NCBI GenBank assembly: GCA_002423435.1
Contig: DIWE01000037.1
Coordinates: forward strand, 163,670-227,669
DNA length: 64,000 nucleotides
From: Clostridiales bacterium UBA6114
GTDB lineage: Bacteria; Bacillota; Clostridia; Oscillospirales; Butyricicoccaceae
Direction of reading: 5' to 3'
Of the stretch, positions 51,108 to 60,572 are shown in pieces. Position 1 is the first letter of the stretch; the number at the start of each line of letters is the position of its first letter. Below the pieces are notes generated by a model. It was not told where the DNA came from, made no database searches, and worked only from the letters and a program-made list of their open reading frames with translations. The position numbers and the translations under genes were made by a program.

Positions 51108-51866
51108 GTGAAGTACATCCGGGTAAAGAAAGGGCAGGACGTATTTTGGGCGGTGCTTTCGGGTGATAAAGTAAATGTGCTGAAAAATGCGCCATACTTT
51201 GGGATAAATTACAGCGGTCAGGTGCTGAGCCTTTCGGAGGTAACGCTGCTTGCCCCGTGTGAGCCGTCGAAAATTGTCGCCGTCGGTCAAAACTACCGGG
51301 ACCATGTGCTGGAGCTCGGACATGAGATTCCCGATCATCCGATCATTTTTATAAAGCCGCCGACGGCGGTAAACGACCCGGAGGGCAAAATCATGCTTCC
51401 GGATACGTCAAAACGCGTCGATTACGAAGGCGAACTCGCCTTTGTGATCAAAAAGGACGCCTACCGGGTAAAAAGAGAAAGCGCTTTTGATTTCGTGTTC
51501 GCCTATACTTGCTTAAACGACGTGACGGCGCGCGATCTCCAGTCGCTCGACGGCCAGTGGTCGCGCGCGAAATCCTTTGACTCCTTTTCCCCGATCGGCC
51601 CTTGCCTTGTCGACGGTTTGGACCCGCTAAACCTGAAAGTGGAAACCCGCTTAAACGGGGAGTTAAAGCAGTCGTCCAGAACCGGAGAATTCATATTCGA
51701 CATCCCCTGCCTCATTGAATTTATCACCGACTGCATGACGCTTAAAGCCGGCGACGTCGTTACGACCGGCACTCCGATGGGCGTCGGGCCGATGAAGAGC
51801 GGCGACGTCGTCGAGGTGGAGATCGAGGGTATCGGCGTTCTCAAAAACCATGCCGTAGAGAGATAA
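51108..51866 (+). CDS. Fumarylacetoacetate hydrolase-family protein
   Basis: This 252-aa protein has the FAH fold with metal ligands in YEGELAFVI and DVTARDLQ, plus GQNYRDHVLELGHE. The family includes acylpyruvate hydrolases, oxaloacetate decarboxylases and 2-hydroxyhepta-2,4-diene-1,7-dioate isomerases; the substrate cannot be named here. GTG 51108 is chosen because GAGGTGA (51096-51102) is 5 nt upstream. Confidence 0.88.
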   Translation: MKYIRVKKGQDVFWAVLSGDKVNVLKNAPYFGINYSGQVLSLSEVTLLAPCEPSKIVAVGQNYRDHVLELGHEIPDHPIIFIKPPTAVNDPEGKIMLPDTSKRVDYEGELAFVIKKDAYRVKRESAFDFVFAYTCLNDVTARDLQSLDGQWSRAKSFDSFSPIGPCLVDGLDPLNLKVETRLNGELKQSSRTGEFIFDIPCLIEFITDCMTLKAGDVVTTGTPMGVGPMKSGDVVEVEIEGIGVLKNHAVER

Positions 51867-51888
51867 AACGACTAAAGGAGAAAAATCG

Positions 51889-53190
51889 ATGTTTGTGTCA
51901 GACTGCCTGTCTGTAAACGGAGCCGGCCACCTTGCTATAGGAGGGCTTGATACGGTCGAGCTCGCGCGCGAATACGGCACCCCGCTCTATCTGATGGACG
52001 AGGACTACATAAGGAGCGCCTGCCGCATGTATCAAACGGCACTGACCGACTGCGTGGGCGGCAACAGCCTTGTCGCTTACGCGAGCAAAGCGTTCTGCTG
52101 CGCATACATGTACCGCCTATTAAAGGAAGAAAGGTGCGGCGCCGACATCGTGTCGGGAGGCGAGCTTTATACCGCGATCAGAGCGGGTTTTCCGACGGAC
52201 AGGCTCCTGTTCCACGGAAACAACAAAACGGAAGACGAACTGAAAATGGCGCTGCACCATAATGTCGGACGCATCGTCGTCGACAACTGCGAAGAGCTTC
52301 ATACACTAAACGCCCTTGCCAGGGAACAGGGAAAGATCGCCCGGATCCTGTTTCGTATAAAGCCCGGCGTCGACGCGCACACCCATAAGTTCATCCAGAC
52401 CGGGCAGATCGATTCCAAATTCGGCGTCGCCCTGGAAAACGGGGAGGCCTATCAGATCATCCGGGAATCCTTAAAGCTCGACAATATCCGGCTCATGGGG
52501 ATCCACTGCCATATCGGGTCGCAGATTTTCGACACCGAACCCTTTGCCCTCGCTGCTAAAATTATGATGGGCTTTATCGCAAAGGTCCGGGACGGGCTCG
52601 GCTATGAGCTCAAAGAATTAAACCTCGGCGGCGGCTTCGGAATCCAGTATCTGCCGTCTCATGACCCCAAAACACCGGCGCAGAATCTCGCCGCCTTGGC
52701 TGACGCGATCAAAAAAGCGGCGGGGGAGTACGCGCTATCCATGCCGCGCGTCATCATCGAGCCCGGCCGCTCGATCGTCGGACCGGCCGGCATCACGGTC
52801 TACAGGGTCGGCGCCGTCAAGGAGATCAAGGGCGTGCGCACCTATGTCTCGGTAGACGGAGGCATGACCGACAACCCCCGCTATGCGCTCTACGAGTCGG
52901 AGTATGAGGTGCTATCCGCCGCGGATGCCGACGGTGAACGCTCGCTTTTATGCACCGTTGCCGGAAAATGCTGCGAAAGCGGCGACCTGATCGCAAAGGA
53001 CGTGCTCATCCAGACGGTAGAGGCGGGCGATTACCTCGCGGTTCTTGCGACGGGCGCTTACAACTACTCGATGGCGTCAAACTACAACCGCGTCCCGCGC
53101 CCGCCCGTCGTCATGGTCGGCGGCGGAAAGGCAAAGGTCGTCGTCCGCCGGGAAAGCTATGAAAACCTGGTACAAAACGACATCCTATAG
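51889..53190 (+). CDS. lysA: Diaminopimelate decarboxylase
   Basis: This 433-aa PLP enzyme makes lysine, the last step of the pathway. The PLP lysine is in YASKAFCC (about residue 66), the phosphate-binding loop in LGGGFGIQY, and the substrate cysteine in GKCCESGDLIA. Length and motif order fit LysA over related ornithine/arginine decarboxylases. A hairpin element of the ACCCC type follows. Confidence 0.94.
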   Translation: MFVSDCLSVNGAGHLAIGGLDTVELAREYGTPLYLMDEDYIRSACRMYQTALTDCVGGNSLVAYASKAFCCAYMYRLLKEERCGADIVSGGELYTAIRAGFPTDRLLFHGNNKTEDELKMALHHNVGRIVVDNCEELHTLNALAREQGKIARILFRIKPGVDAHTHKFIQTGQIDSKFGVALENGEAYQIIRESLKLDNIRLMGIHCHIGSQIFDTEPFALAAKIMMGFIAKVRDGLGYELKELNLGGGFGIQYLPSHDPKTPAQNLAALADAIKKAAGEYALSMPRVIIEPGRSIVGPAGITVYRVGAVKEIKGVRTYVSVDGGMTDNPRYALYESEYEVLSAADADGERSLLCTVAGKCCESGDLIAKDVLIQTVEAGDYLAVLATGAYNYSMASNYNRVPRPPVVMVGGGKAKVVVRRESYENLVQNDIL

Positions 53191-53194
53191 ACCA

Positions 53195-53259
53195 CCCCAA
53201 ACAAACTGTCGTTTGCTTGGGGACCCCGAAAACCACCCCGCAAAATACAATTTTACGGG
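53195..53259 (+). repeat. ACCCC hairpin element, copy 2 (after lysA)
   Basis: CCCCAA-CAAAC (53195-53206) pairs with GTTTG-TTGGGG (53211-53222), loop TGTC. It is followed by ACCCCGAAAACCACCCCG and a second stem, CCCGCAAAAT (53237-) with ATTTTACGGG (to 53259). Layout and several bases match the element after thrC at 43188. Confidence 0.6.
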
Positions 53260-53343
53260 AGACCCGATAGCGATCCTGTAAAAACCCAGCTCGGACCCGA
53301 TCAAAGTCACCTTTTGTAAACTGAAACCTCGGGAGGAATCCAA

Positions 53344-54030
53344 TTGTTTTTTAGCAGATTCAATTTCTTTGATTTGCTGTACAACATTCCGGCCGTTTTA
53401 ATCTGCATAACCGTGCACGAGTTTTCGCACGGCTATGCGGCGTACCGATTCGGCGACCTGACGGCGAAGGAATCCGGGCGTTTAAGCCTGAATCCTTTGC
53501 GGCATATCGATCTTTTAGGCTTTATCTGCCTGATTTTGTTCCGCTTCGGCTGGGCAAAGCCGGTTCCCGTCAGCTTCGGCTATCTGAAAAATCCGCAGCG
53601 CGACATGGCGCTGATCGCCGCGGCGGGGCCCGCGTCGAACGCCGTCCTCGCCTTCTTTCTGATCCTTGTCTCGACGACCGTTTATGTTCTCGTTCCGAGC
53701 GGGCGGGTCGTGGTGTACATCTGCCAATTTCTCTATGTCACGGCGATCATCAGCGTCGGGCTTGCCGTCTTCAACCTGATCCCGGTTTATCCTCTAGACG
53801 GCTCGCGCATTTTCATGCCGCTTTTTTCGAGCAAAACCCAGGCGTTTTTGATGAACAACGCGCAGATCATTCAGATCATCATGATCGTCCTGTTGTTTAT
53901 GGGATATTTGTCGACGCCGCTTTCTTTCCTGAGCGGTCTGATCCTGAAAATGATTGTTTTTATCGTAAACCTGATCTTCCGCATGTTTGGAACTGACGCA
54001 AGCTTCCTGTTTCGTGTCTTCGGAGTCTGA
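53344..54030 (+). CDS. Site-2 protease family membrane protein (YwhC-like)
   Basis: This 228-aa polytopic protein has HExxH as HEFSHGYAAY (about residue 25) and the conserved NLIPVYPLDGSRI. This small subfamily lies next to scpA in many Firmicutes and its substrates are unknown. It starts with TTG 53344 preceded by GGGAGGA. It is distinct from the SpoIVFB-like enzyme at 34006. Confidence 0.9.
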   Translation: MFFSRFNFFDLLYNIPAVLICITVHEFSHGYAAYRFGDLTAKESGRLSLNPLRHIDLLGFICLILFRFGWAKPVPVSFGYLKNPQRDMALIAAAGPASNAVLAFFLILVSTTVYVLVPSGRVVVYICQFLYVTAIISVGLAVFNLIPVYPLDGSRIFMPLFSSKTQAFLMNNAQIIQIIMIVLLFMGYLSTPLSFLSGLILKMIVFIVNLIFRMFGTDASFLFRVFGV

Positions 54031-54032
54031 GG

Positions 54033-54770
54033 ATGGAAAACGTAACCTTCCACCTGCCTGTTTTTGAGGGGCCGCTCGACCTGCTCTTGCATCTGATTGC
54101 GAAAAACAAGCTGAACATCTGCGATATTCCGATTTCCGAGATCCTGGATCAGTACATGGAGTACTTGGACGCGATGCAGGAGATGAATCTCGAGGTCGCG
54201 AGCGAATTTATCGCGATGGCGGCGCAGCTCATGTATATCAAATCGAAAATGCTCCTCCCGAACGAAAAAGACGAGGATGATGAGGACCCGCGCGCCCACC
54301 TTGTCGAAATTCTCCTCGATTATCAGCGCTTCAAGGAGGTATCCGCGGACTTCTTCTCAAAGCGGGCCGAGACGGGGCGCAATGTGTTCGTCAAGGAACC
54401 CGAGCCGCTCGAACGGAAAAAGGGCTACGAGGGCGTACATAAAAAAGAAGAGCTTCTCACCGCGCTTTTGGCGCTCGTAGCCCGTTCCGGGCGCAAGCTC
54501 CCGCCGCCGATCAGCGCGTTTTCAGGGATTGTCGGCAGGGAAGCGGCGCCCGTGGAAGAACGTGTCATGAAGCTTTTGGCTCTTTTTGACAAGCAGGGCC
54601 AGGTCAGTTTTCTGGATTTTATCTCGTCGTCGAGGAACCGCTCCGAGATGATCGCAGGTTTTCTCGCCGTTTTGGAGCTTTCCAAAATCCACAGGATCAC
54701 GATCGATGATTTAAGCTCGGACTATCTGATAAAACCCGCGGATCAACAGGGAATAGGAGCGGATGGGTGA
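54033..54770 (+). CDS. scpA: Segregation and condensation protein A
   Basis: This 245-aa kleisin of the SMC complex begins FHLPVFEGPLDLLLHLIAKN, the SMC-head-binding region, with acidic middle (EKDEDDEDP) and a C-terminal winged-helix. It works with ScpB, encoded 6 nt later, in chromosome condensation. Confidence 0.95.
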   Translation: MENVTFHLPVFEGPLDLLLHLIAKNKLNICDIPISEILDQYMEYLDAMQEMNLEVASEFIAMAAQLMYIKSKMLLPNEKDEDDEDPRAHLVEILLDYQRFKEVSADFFSKRAETGRNVFVKEPEPLERKKGYEGVHKKEELLTALLALVARSGRKLPPPISAFSGIVGREAAPVEERVMKLLALFDKQGQVSFLDFISSSRNRSEMIAGFLAVLELSKIHRITIDDLSSDYLIKPADQQGIGADG

Positions 54771-54776
54771 AATACT

Positions 54777-55349
54777 TTGGATATTCATGAAATAGAATCG
54801 GCCATTGAGGGCATACTATTCGCGTCCGGCGATCCCGTTTCCATGGACAAGCTTTGCGCGGTCCTGGACTTAGACCGCCAAACGCTCGAAAAAATCTCAC
54901 AGAATCTTTCGGACTACTACCGCTTTAACCGCCGGGGGATTGAGCTTAGGCGCCTTGAAAACAGCCTGCAGCTGTGTACAAGGCCGGAATACGCCGACTA
55001 TATCGTAAAGGCCCTTGAAACAAGACGCCCGCCGATGCTGTCCGGCGCCGCGCTGGAGGTCCTTTCAATCGTCGCTTACCGCCAGCCCGTGACCCGAGCC
55101 TACATTGAGCAGGTGAGGGGCGTCGACAGCTCGGGGACCGTATCCACGCTTTTAGAAAAGGAACTGATCGAAGAATGCGGGAAGCTGGACGTTCCGGGCC
55201 GGCCCACGCTTTTTCGGACAACGGATGGCTTCCTTCGCGCCTTCGGGCTTTCTTCAATCAAGGAACTGCCCGACCTTTCCGACACTGAGGGGGAAGAGGG
55301 TGACCAGCTATCTTTGCTTTTTTCTTCACAACAACGCTCGGAAGAATAG
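54777..55349 (+). CDS. scpB: Segregation and condensation protein B
   Basis: This 190-aa protein has two winged-helix domains that bind the ScpA linker. Conserved ALEVLSIVAYRQPVTRAYIEQVRGVDS and RPTLFRTTDGFLRAFGL are present. It starts with TTG 54777. The end is followed closely by the DUF2953 frame, which opens within scpB. Confidence 0.95.
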   Translation: MDIHEIESAIEGILFASGDPVSMDKLCAVLDLDRQTLEKISQNLSDYYRFNRRGIELRRLENSLQLCTRPEYADYIVKALETRRPPMLSGAALEVLSIVAYRQPVTRAYIEQVRGVDSSGTVSTLLEKELIEECGKLDVPGRPTLFRTTDGFLRAFGLSSIKELPDLSDTEGEEGDQLSLLFSSQQRSEE

Positions 55350-55357
55350 TCCTTGTT

Positions 55358-55924
55358 TTGCTCCTTCTGACGACTTTATTCCTCTTTACGCCGCTTAAGA
55401 TTCACGTAAAGTTTCGAAACGGGCTTGAGCTCCTGAAGGTTTCCTTCGGTTTTTTGCATCTCACGCTTTTTCCGTTTAAGGCTAAAAGAAAGAAAGCGGC
55501 AAAGCCGAGTAGGAAGGCCGCCCCCGCGAAAAAGCGGGAGCTTCCGTTCGAGTTAAGCTCGGTTTCCGACGCGCTCCGGTTTGCAAGGAGAGCATCGGGC
55601 AAGGCCTTAAAGAAAATCGTTGTCGAGCGGTTCGACCTCTCGCTTACGATCGCCGCGGAGGACCCGGCAAAGACCGGTATCCTTTACGGCCAGGCGTCCA
55701 TGGCGTCCGGGATTCTTCTGCCCCTTTTCGACGGGATGTTCCATGTCAGAGAGCGCACGGTGAATATCAGGGCCGATTTTTCCATGACAAAGCCTGAAGT
55801 AAGCGTCGACACGGTGATATTTACGCGGCCGGTCCAAATGCTTCTCGTCGGGTCTTTGCTGATTTTTCATCTGCCGGTTAAAATAAAAAAAAGGAAAAAA
55901 GATAAGGCGGTGTCAGTATCATGA
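55358..55924 (+). CDS. DUF2953 membrane-anchored protein
   Basis: At least 188 aa: one N-terminal hydrophobic segment (LLLLTTLFLFTPLKIHVKF), a basic linker and a globular domain, as in DUF2953 proteins that lie between scpB and gerW in Clostridia. The start is uncertain. TTG 55358 lacks a clear Shine-Dalgarno sequence, and the frame is open from 55304 with a hydrophobic reading, so an earlier non-standard start is possible. Overlaps gerW by 4 nt. Confidence 0.72.
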   Translation: MLLLTTLFLFTPLKIHVKFRNGLELLKVSFGFLHLTLFPFKAKRKKAAKPSRKAAPAKKRELPFELSSVSDALRFARRASGKALKKIVVERFDLSLTIAAEDPAKTGILYGQASMASGILLPLFDGMFHVRERTVNIRADFSMTKPEVSVDTVIFTRPVQMLLVGSLLIFHLPVKIKKRKKDKAVSVS

Positions 55925-56307
55925 GTCATCCTATTGAAGATTTAATGTCGACGACTATGGCGAAAATAAGGGATATGGTCGATGCCAACACCATCATCGG
56001 CACGCCGATCACGGCAGCCGACGGCGTTACGCTAATCCCGATTTCGAAGCTTTCGTTCGGTTTTGCGTCCGGCGGCAGCGATATGAAGGGGAAAGCTTCA
56101 AACGAGCAGCAGCTTTTCGGCGGTGGAAGCGGCGCGGGCGTACACCTGTCTCCGGTCGCCTTTGTCGTCATTTCAAACGGAACTGTCCGCATTCTGCCGA
56201 TCGCTCCGCCTCCGAGCACCACTGTCGACCGCGTGATCGACATCGTACCCGACGTGATGGACCGGATCAAGAAATTTCTCGACGAGCGAAAAGAGGAGCA
56301 GGAATAG
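55921..56307 (+). CDS. gerW: GerW/YtfJ family sporulation protein
   Basis: This 128-aa protein (MSHPIEDLMSTTMAKIRDMV; VTLIPISKLSFGFASGG; VVISNGTVRILPI) matches GerW, a forespore protein needed for germination in Bacillus. The position after scpA-scpB-DUF2953 agrees with other Clostridia. The start overlaps the DUF2953 stop. Confidence 0.93.
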   Translation: MSHPIEDLMSTTMAKIRDMVDANTIIGTPITAADGVTLIPISKLSFGFASGGSDMKGKASNEQQLFGGGSGAGVHLSPVAFVVISNGTVRILPIAPPPSTTVDRVIDIVPDVMDRIKKFLDERKEEQE

Positions 56308-56430
56308 CACCCGGCGCAAAAAACGCCCCTAATGAGGCAGATACGCAAAAAATACAAAATCAGTTTTGACAATGAACTCATAAAAATCTCCATCTGCTCG
56401 TATTCTTAATACAAAGCAGGTGGTTTTTTG

Positions 56431-57534
56431 ATGCATGGTAAAAAAATAATCGCGCTTATTCTGATCCTTCCTTTTTTCTTCCTGAGGGCGCCGGCGCTGA
56501 GCGTTTCCGCGCACTCGGCGATCCTTTACGATCCTGTTTCCGAAAAGGCGCTTTTTGAAAAGGATGCCGATGAAAGACGGCCGATGGCGAGCACGACGAA
56601 AATCATGACGGCGGTCTGCGCCCTCGATTACGGAAATCCGGAAGACCAGGTCCTGATCAAAAGGGAATACACGCTTGTCGAAGGCTCCTCCATGTACCTG
56701 AAAGCGGGGGAGGTGCTGTCCTTAAACTGCCTTTTGCACGGTCTTTTGCTCCTTTCGGGAAATGACGCCGCAAAAGCGATCGCGGGGCATCTCTCGGGGT
56801 CCGACAGCGCGTTCGCGAAGCTCATGAACGAAAAGGCGCAGGAGCTCTCGCTTAATAATACCCACTTCGAAAACCCGAGCGGGCTCGACGGCGAAAACCA
56901 CTATACGTCGGCAAGGGATCTCGCGCGGCTTGCGGCCTATGCCATGGATATGCCCGAGTTCCGGGAGATCGCCTCAAAAAAGCAGTACCATGACGGCACC
57001 CGCGCGATGCGAAACCACAACCGCCTTTTGTGGCAATACGACGGGGCCGACGGCGTAAAAACCGGGTTTACGAAAAGATCGGGCAGATGCCTTGTTTCGA
57101 GCGCCGAACGGCAGGGGAGAAGGCTGGTCGTCGCCACCTTAAACGCGCCGAGCGATTGGAGCGACCACACACAGCTGTTAAACTACGGTTTTTCCCTCTT
57201 CTCCGACAAAACGCTCGCAAAGGAGGGCGAGCCTGTGCTGACCGTCCCCGTCGTGGGCGGAATCTCGGGCGGGGTCGCCGTTTTCTGCCCGGAGGAGATC
57301 ACGTATTCTCTGACGGATGAAGAAAATCAAAACTTAAAACGCGAGTTTTTCGGTCCGCGCTTTGCTTACGCGCCCGTTAAACGCGGCGGCCTTTACGGCA
57401 CGATGCGCTTTACCTTAAACGGCAAAATAATTGCCGAGACTCCCGTTTATTACCACGACTCGGTACCGGTAAAAGAAAAACAAAAATCCGGCGGATTTTT
57501 TTCAAAAATTGCAGAGTTCTTCGGATTCTGCTAA
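56431..57534 (+). CDS. D-alanyl-D-alanine carboxypeptidase (DacF/DacB type)
   Basis: This 367-aa exported penicillin-binding protein begins with a signal peptide (MHGKKIIALILILPFFFLRA, cleavage near residue 28). The active-site STTK is in MASTTKIMTA, followed by LSGNDAAKA (SGN) and DGVKTGFTKRSGR (KTG). It trims peptidoglycan side chains; the location after gerW points to the sporulation paralogue. ATG 56431 is chosen over TTG 56428 by spacing to CAGGTGG. Confidence 0.9.
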   Translation: MHGKKIIALILILPFFFLRAPALSVSAHSAILYDPVSEKALFEKDADERRPMASTTKIMTAVCALDYGNPEDQVLIKREYTLVEGSSMYLKAGEVLSLNCLLHGLLLLSGNDAAKAIAGHLSGSDSAFAKLMNEKAQELSLNNTHFENPSGLDGENHYTSARDLARLAAYAMDMPEFREIASKKQYHDGTRAMRNHNRLLWQYDGADGVKTGFTKRSGRCLVSSAERQGRRLVVATLNAPSDWSDHTQLLNYGFSLFSDKTLAKEGEPVLTVPVVGGISGGVAVFCPEEITYSLTDEENQNLKREFFGPRFAYAPVKRGGLYGTMRFTLNGKIIAETPVYYHDSVPVKEKQKSGGFFSKIAEFFGFC

Positions 57535-57587
57535 AATGATACCGGACAGGGGAATCCTGTGATTTGATTTGAAAAGGGAGCAGTATC

Positions 57588-58307
57588 TTGAAAGAAAGAC
57601 TGCAAAAGATTTTATCTTCATACGGAATTGCATCACGGCGCCGTTCGGAGGAACTGATCCGGGCTTTAAGGGTAACGGTCAACGGCGAAATCGCTCTTTT
57701 GGGCAGCCTCGCCGACCCGGAGCGCGACGAGATCCGCGTCGACGGAGTGCCCGTTGTTAAAAAACCGGAGCCCGTTTATATCATGCTCAACAAGCCCGCG
57801 GGGTATATCACCAGCTTATCCGACGAAAAGGGAAGGCGCACCGTTTTGGAGCTTTTATCCGGCCTTCCCGAAAGGGTATATCCCGTAGGGCGGCTCGATT
57901 ACCTGTCGGAAGGGCTTCTTCTATTGACAAACGACGGGGAATTCGCGTATAGGCTGACCCATCCGAAGCACGAAATTTCCAAAACCTATCAGGCCGAGGT
58001 TTCGGGCGACCTGGATGCGGCTGTGCCTCTGCTTTCCCGGGACATGCTGATCGACGGGTACCGGATCCGGCCGGCCGGAATCGAAATTATCAATAAGAAC
58101 CGGGCGGGCGGGATTCTCTCGATCACAATCTTCGAGGGCAGGAACCGGCAGATCCGAAAGATGTGCGACCAAAGCGGACTGAAGGTCTTAAAGCTGAAAC
58201 GGATTTCGGTCGGCACGCTGGAGCTTCGGGATCTTCCCCCTGGCAAATGGCGCCATCTGACGCCGGAGGAGCGCGCTTATCTCGATTCCTGCGGTGAAAA
58301 AAAATGA
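57588..58307 (+). CDS. RsuA/RluB-family rRNA pseudouridine synthase
   Basis: This 239-aa protein has an N-terminal S4 RNA-binding domain (RLQKILSSYGIASRRRSEELI) and catalytic domain with VGRLDYLSEGLLLLTNDG, where the aspartate is catalytic. It probably modifies 23S rRNA (B. subtilis YpuL-like). Starts with TTG 57588 after AAAGGGAG. Confidence 0.92.
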   Translation: MKERLQKILSSYGIASRRRSEELIRALRVTVNGEIALLGSLADPERDEIRVDGVPVVKKPEPVYIMLNKPAGYITSLSDEKGRRTVLELLSGLPERVYPVGRLDYLSEGLLLLTNDGEFAYRLTHPKHEISKTYQAEVSGDLDAAVPLLSRDMLIDGYRIRPAGIEIINKNRAGGILSITIFEGRNRQIRKMCDQSGLKVLKLKRISVGTLELRDLPPGKWRHLTPEERAYLDSCGEKK

Positions 58308-58327
58308 TTGCGTTAAAAACCATACTA

Positions 58328-58356
58328 TTGCCTTTCCCGACCGATTCTTATATAAT
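58328..58356 (+). promoter_or_regulatory. Sigma-A-type promoter for RpiR-family gene
   Basis: TTGCCT (58328-58333) and a perfect TATAAT (58351-58356) are 17 nt apart, 48 nt before ATG 58405. Confidence 0.75.
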
Positions 58357-58404
58357 GAAAGTAATGGCTCGTATAATTGCAATTTGGCAGGAGGGCTTAT
58401 ATCC

Positions 58405-59283
58405 ATGAACGATTTTTTAAATAGAATTCAGGCACACGCGGCGGACTTTTCCAAAGGGCAGCGCATGATTGCAAAATATATTTCCGAGCATTACGACAAG
58501 GCGGCCTTTATGACCGCGCACAAGCTTGGCGAAATGGTATCGGTCAGCGAATCGACCGTCGTGCGCTTTGCGACCGAAATCGGATACGACGGATACCCCG
58601 AGCTGCAAAGCGCTTTACAGGAAATGATCCGCAATCGCCTGACCGCCGTGCAGCGGCTTGACGTTACCTCGGACCGGATGGGGAAGCAGGAGGTGCTCCG
58701 GTCGGTTCTGGTCTCCGATATCGAGAAGATCAAGCTGACATTGGAACAAATCGACCGCAAGGTGTTTGAAAACGCCGTTTCCCGCATTCTGTCGGCCGAA
58801 AGCATTTACATTCTGGGCGACCGCTCGTCCGCGGCGCTTGCAAGCTTTCTGGGCTTTTACTTTCACCTGATTTTTCCCGATGTCCACCTTGTGCATACGA
58901 CAAGCCCGAGCGAGACCTTCGAGCAGATGATACGGGTCGGAACGGGCGACGTCGTGATCGGCATCAGCTTCCCGCGTTACTCGAGGCGCACGGTGCAGGC
59001 GCTCAAATACGCAAAAAGCATGTCCTCGACAACGATCGCGCTTACCGACAGCCTTCTGTCCCCGCTTGCGCAGGACGCGGACTACACCCTGATCGCGAAA
59101 AGCGACATGGCCTCCTTCGCCGATTCGCTTGTCGCGCCCCTAAGCGTGATCAACGCGCTGATCGCGGCGGTCGGCATGAAAAAACGCGACGAGATCGCCG
59201 AGACCTTTTCAAAGCTTGAGGCGATTTGGGACGAGTATGACGTATATGAAAAATTCGAAAAAAGCGATGGGGCGCAGATTTAA
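58405..59283 (+). CDS. MurR/RpiR family transcriptional regulator
   Basis: This 292-aa protein has an N-terminal HTH_6 domain (FSKGQRMIAKYISEHYDKAA, VSVSESTVVRFATEIGYDGY; residues 1-77) and a C-terminal SIS sugar-phosphate isomerase-like domain (about 125-265). It likely senses a phosphosugar. No sugar catabolic operon is adjacent, so its target is elsewhere. AGGAGGG is 9 nt before the start, and a consensus promoter precedes it. Confidence 0.9.
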   Translation: MNDFLNRIQAHAADFSKGQRMIAKYISEHYDKAAFMTAHKLGEMVSVSESTVVRFATEIGYDGYPELQSALQEMIRNRLTAVQRLDVTSDRMGKQEVLRSVLVSDIEKIKLTLEQIDRKVFENAVSRILSAESIYILGDRSSAALASFLGFYFHLIFPDVHLVHTTSPSETFEQMIRVGTGDVVIGISFPRYSRRTVQALKYAKSMSSTTIALTDSLLSPLAQDADYTLIAKSDMASFADSLVAPLSVINALIAAVGMKKRDEIAETFSKLEAIWDEYDVYEKFEKSDGAQI

Positions 59284-59288
59284 CCAAA

Positions 59289-60533
59289 ATGCCTGAATTT
59301 TTTAACACAGTAATTGTCGGCGGGGGGCCGGCGGGGCTTATGGCGGCTTATGCCGCGGCCTCGGACAAAAACAGGGTGTTATTGCTCGAAAAAAACGAGC
59401 TGCCGGGGCGAAAGCTCGGCATTACCGGAAAAGGCCGGTGTAATCTTACAAACAACTGCACGCCGGACATCCTGTTAAAAAACATTCCGGTCAACCCCAA
59501 GTTTTTAATGAGCGCTTTTTCGAGGTTTTCCTCCGTCGATACGATGGATTTTTTTGAAACGCACGGCCTTAAGCTGAAAACGGAGCGCGGAAACCGCGTT
59601 TTCCCGGTTTCGGACAAGGCGTCGGACGTTGTTTCCGTTTTGCTGCGGGCCGTCAAAAGCAAAGGCGTTGAAATCAGGAAAGAAACGGCGTTTGAAATCC
59701 TGGAACAGGGAGGGCGGGTATGCGCCGCCAAAACGACGGAGGGCATTGTCGACTGCGACTTCTGCATTATTGCAACGGGAGGGCTGTCGTACCCGAAAAC
59801 CGGCTCTACCGGCGACGGATATCGGTTTGGGCGTTCCCTCGGCCATTCGATTATTACGCCAAAGCCGTCTCTCGTGCCGCTGGAGGCGTCTCCCGCGCTT
59901 TGCAGGGCGCTTTCGGGGCTGTCCCTTAGGAATGTATCGATCAGGGTTTTGGACGGGGAGAAGGAGGTTTTTTCCGATTTCGGAGAGATGCTCTTTACCC
60001 ATTTCGGGGTTTCCGGGCCGCTTATTTTAAGCGCCTCCTCCCACATGCGCGATTTTTCCGGCAAATCCTACAAGCTTCATATCGACTTAAAACCGGCCCT
60101 CGACCATGATACGCTCGACAGAAGGATTCTTCGCGATTTTAACGAGAACATAAACCGCGACCTTGTAAACGGGCTTTCCCGGCTTTTGCCTCAAAAACTG
60201 ATACCCGCTATCGTCGAGCTTTCGGGTATCCCGCCCCACAGCAAAATCCATTCGATTACAAAAGACGAGCGCATGAGGCTTACAAAGGCGATCAAATCTC
60301 TTAAGCTTACCGTCCTTCGGCCGCGCCCGATCGACGAGGCGGTTATCACCTCGGGCGGAATTGCGGTCGGGGAATTAGACCCGAAAACAATGGAGTCAAA
60401 GCTTGTAAAGTGTCTCTACTTTGCAGGAGAAGTGATCGATGTCGACGCCTATACGGGAGGCTTTAATCTGCAGATCGCCTTTTCTACGGGTTATGTCGCC
60501 GGCAGCTCGATCAGGGAAAGGTGCGGAGGCTAA
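59289..60533 (+). CDS. NAD(P)/FAD-dependent oxidoreductase, HI0933/BaiN family
   Basis: This 414-aa flavoprotein has FAD-binding VIVGGGPAGLMAAYAAASDK at the N-terminus, GRKLGITGKGRCNLTN (family signature) and C-terminal YFAGEVIDVDAYTGGFNLQIA. Members include bile-acid-related BaiN, but most have unknown substrates. The frame starts 5 nt after the RpiR-family gene, so both are probably co-transcribed. Confidence 0.9.
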   Translation: MPEFFNTVIVGGGPAGLMAAYAAASDKNRVLLLEKNELPGRKLGITGKGRCNLTNNCTPDILLKNIPVNPKFLMSAFSRFSSVDTMDFFETHGLKLKTERGNRVFPVSDKASDVVSVLLRAVKSKGVEIRKETAFEILEQGGRVCAAKTTEGIVDCDFCIIATGGLSYPKTGSTGDGYRFGRSLGHSIITPKPSLVPLEASPALCRALSGLSLRNVSIRVLDGEKEVFSDFGEMLFTHFGVSGPLILSASSHMRDFSGKSYKLHIDLKPALDHDTLDRRILRDFNENINRDLVNGLSRLLPQKLIPAIVELSGIPPHSKIHSITKDERMRLTKAIKSLKLTVLRPRPIDEAVITSGGIAVGELDPKTMESKLVKCLYFAGEVIDVDAYTGGFNLQIAFSTGYVAGSSIRERCGG

Positions 60534-60572
60534 AGGAGCCCTGATCGGATTGCCAGAGAAATTTTATCAGAT

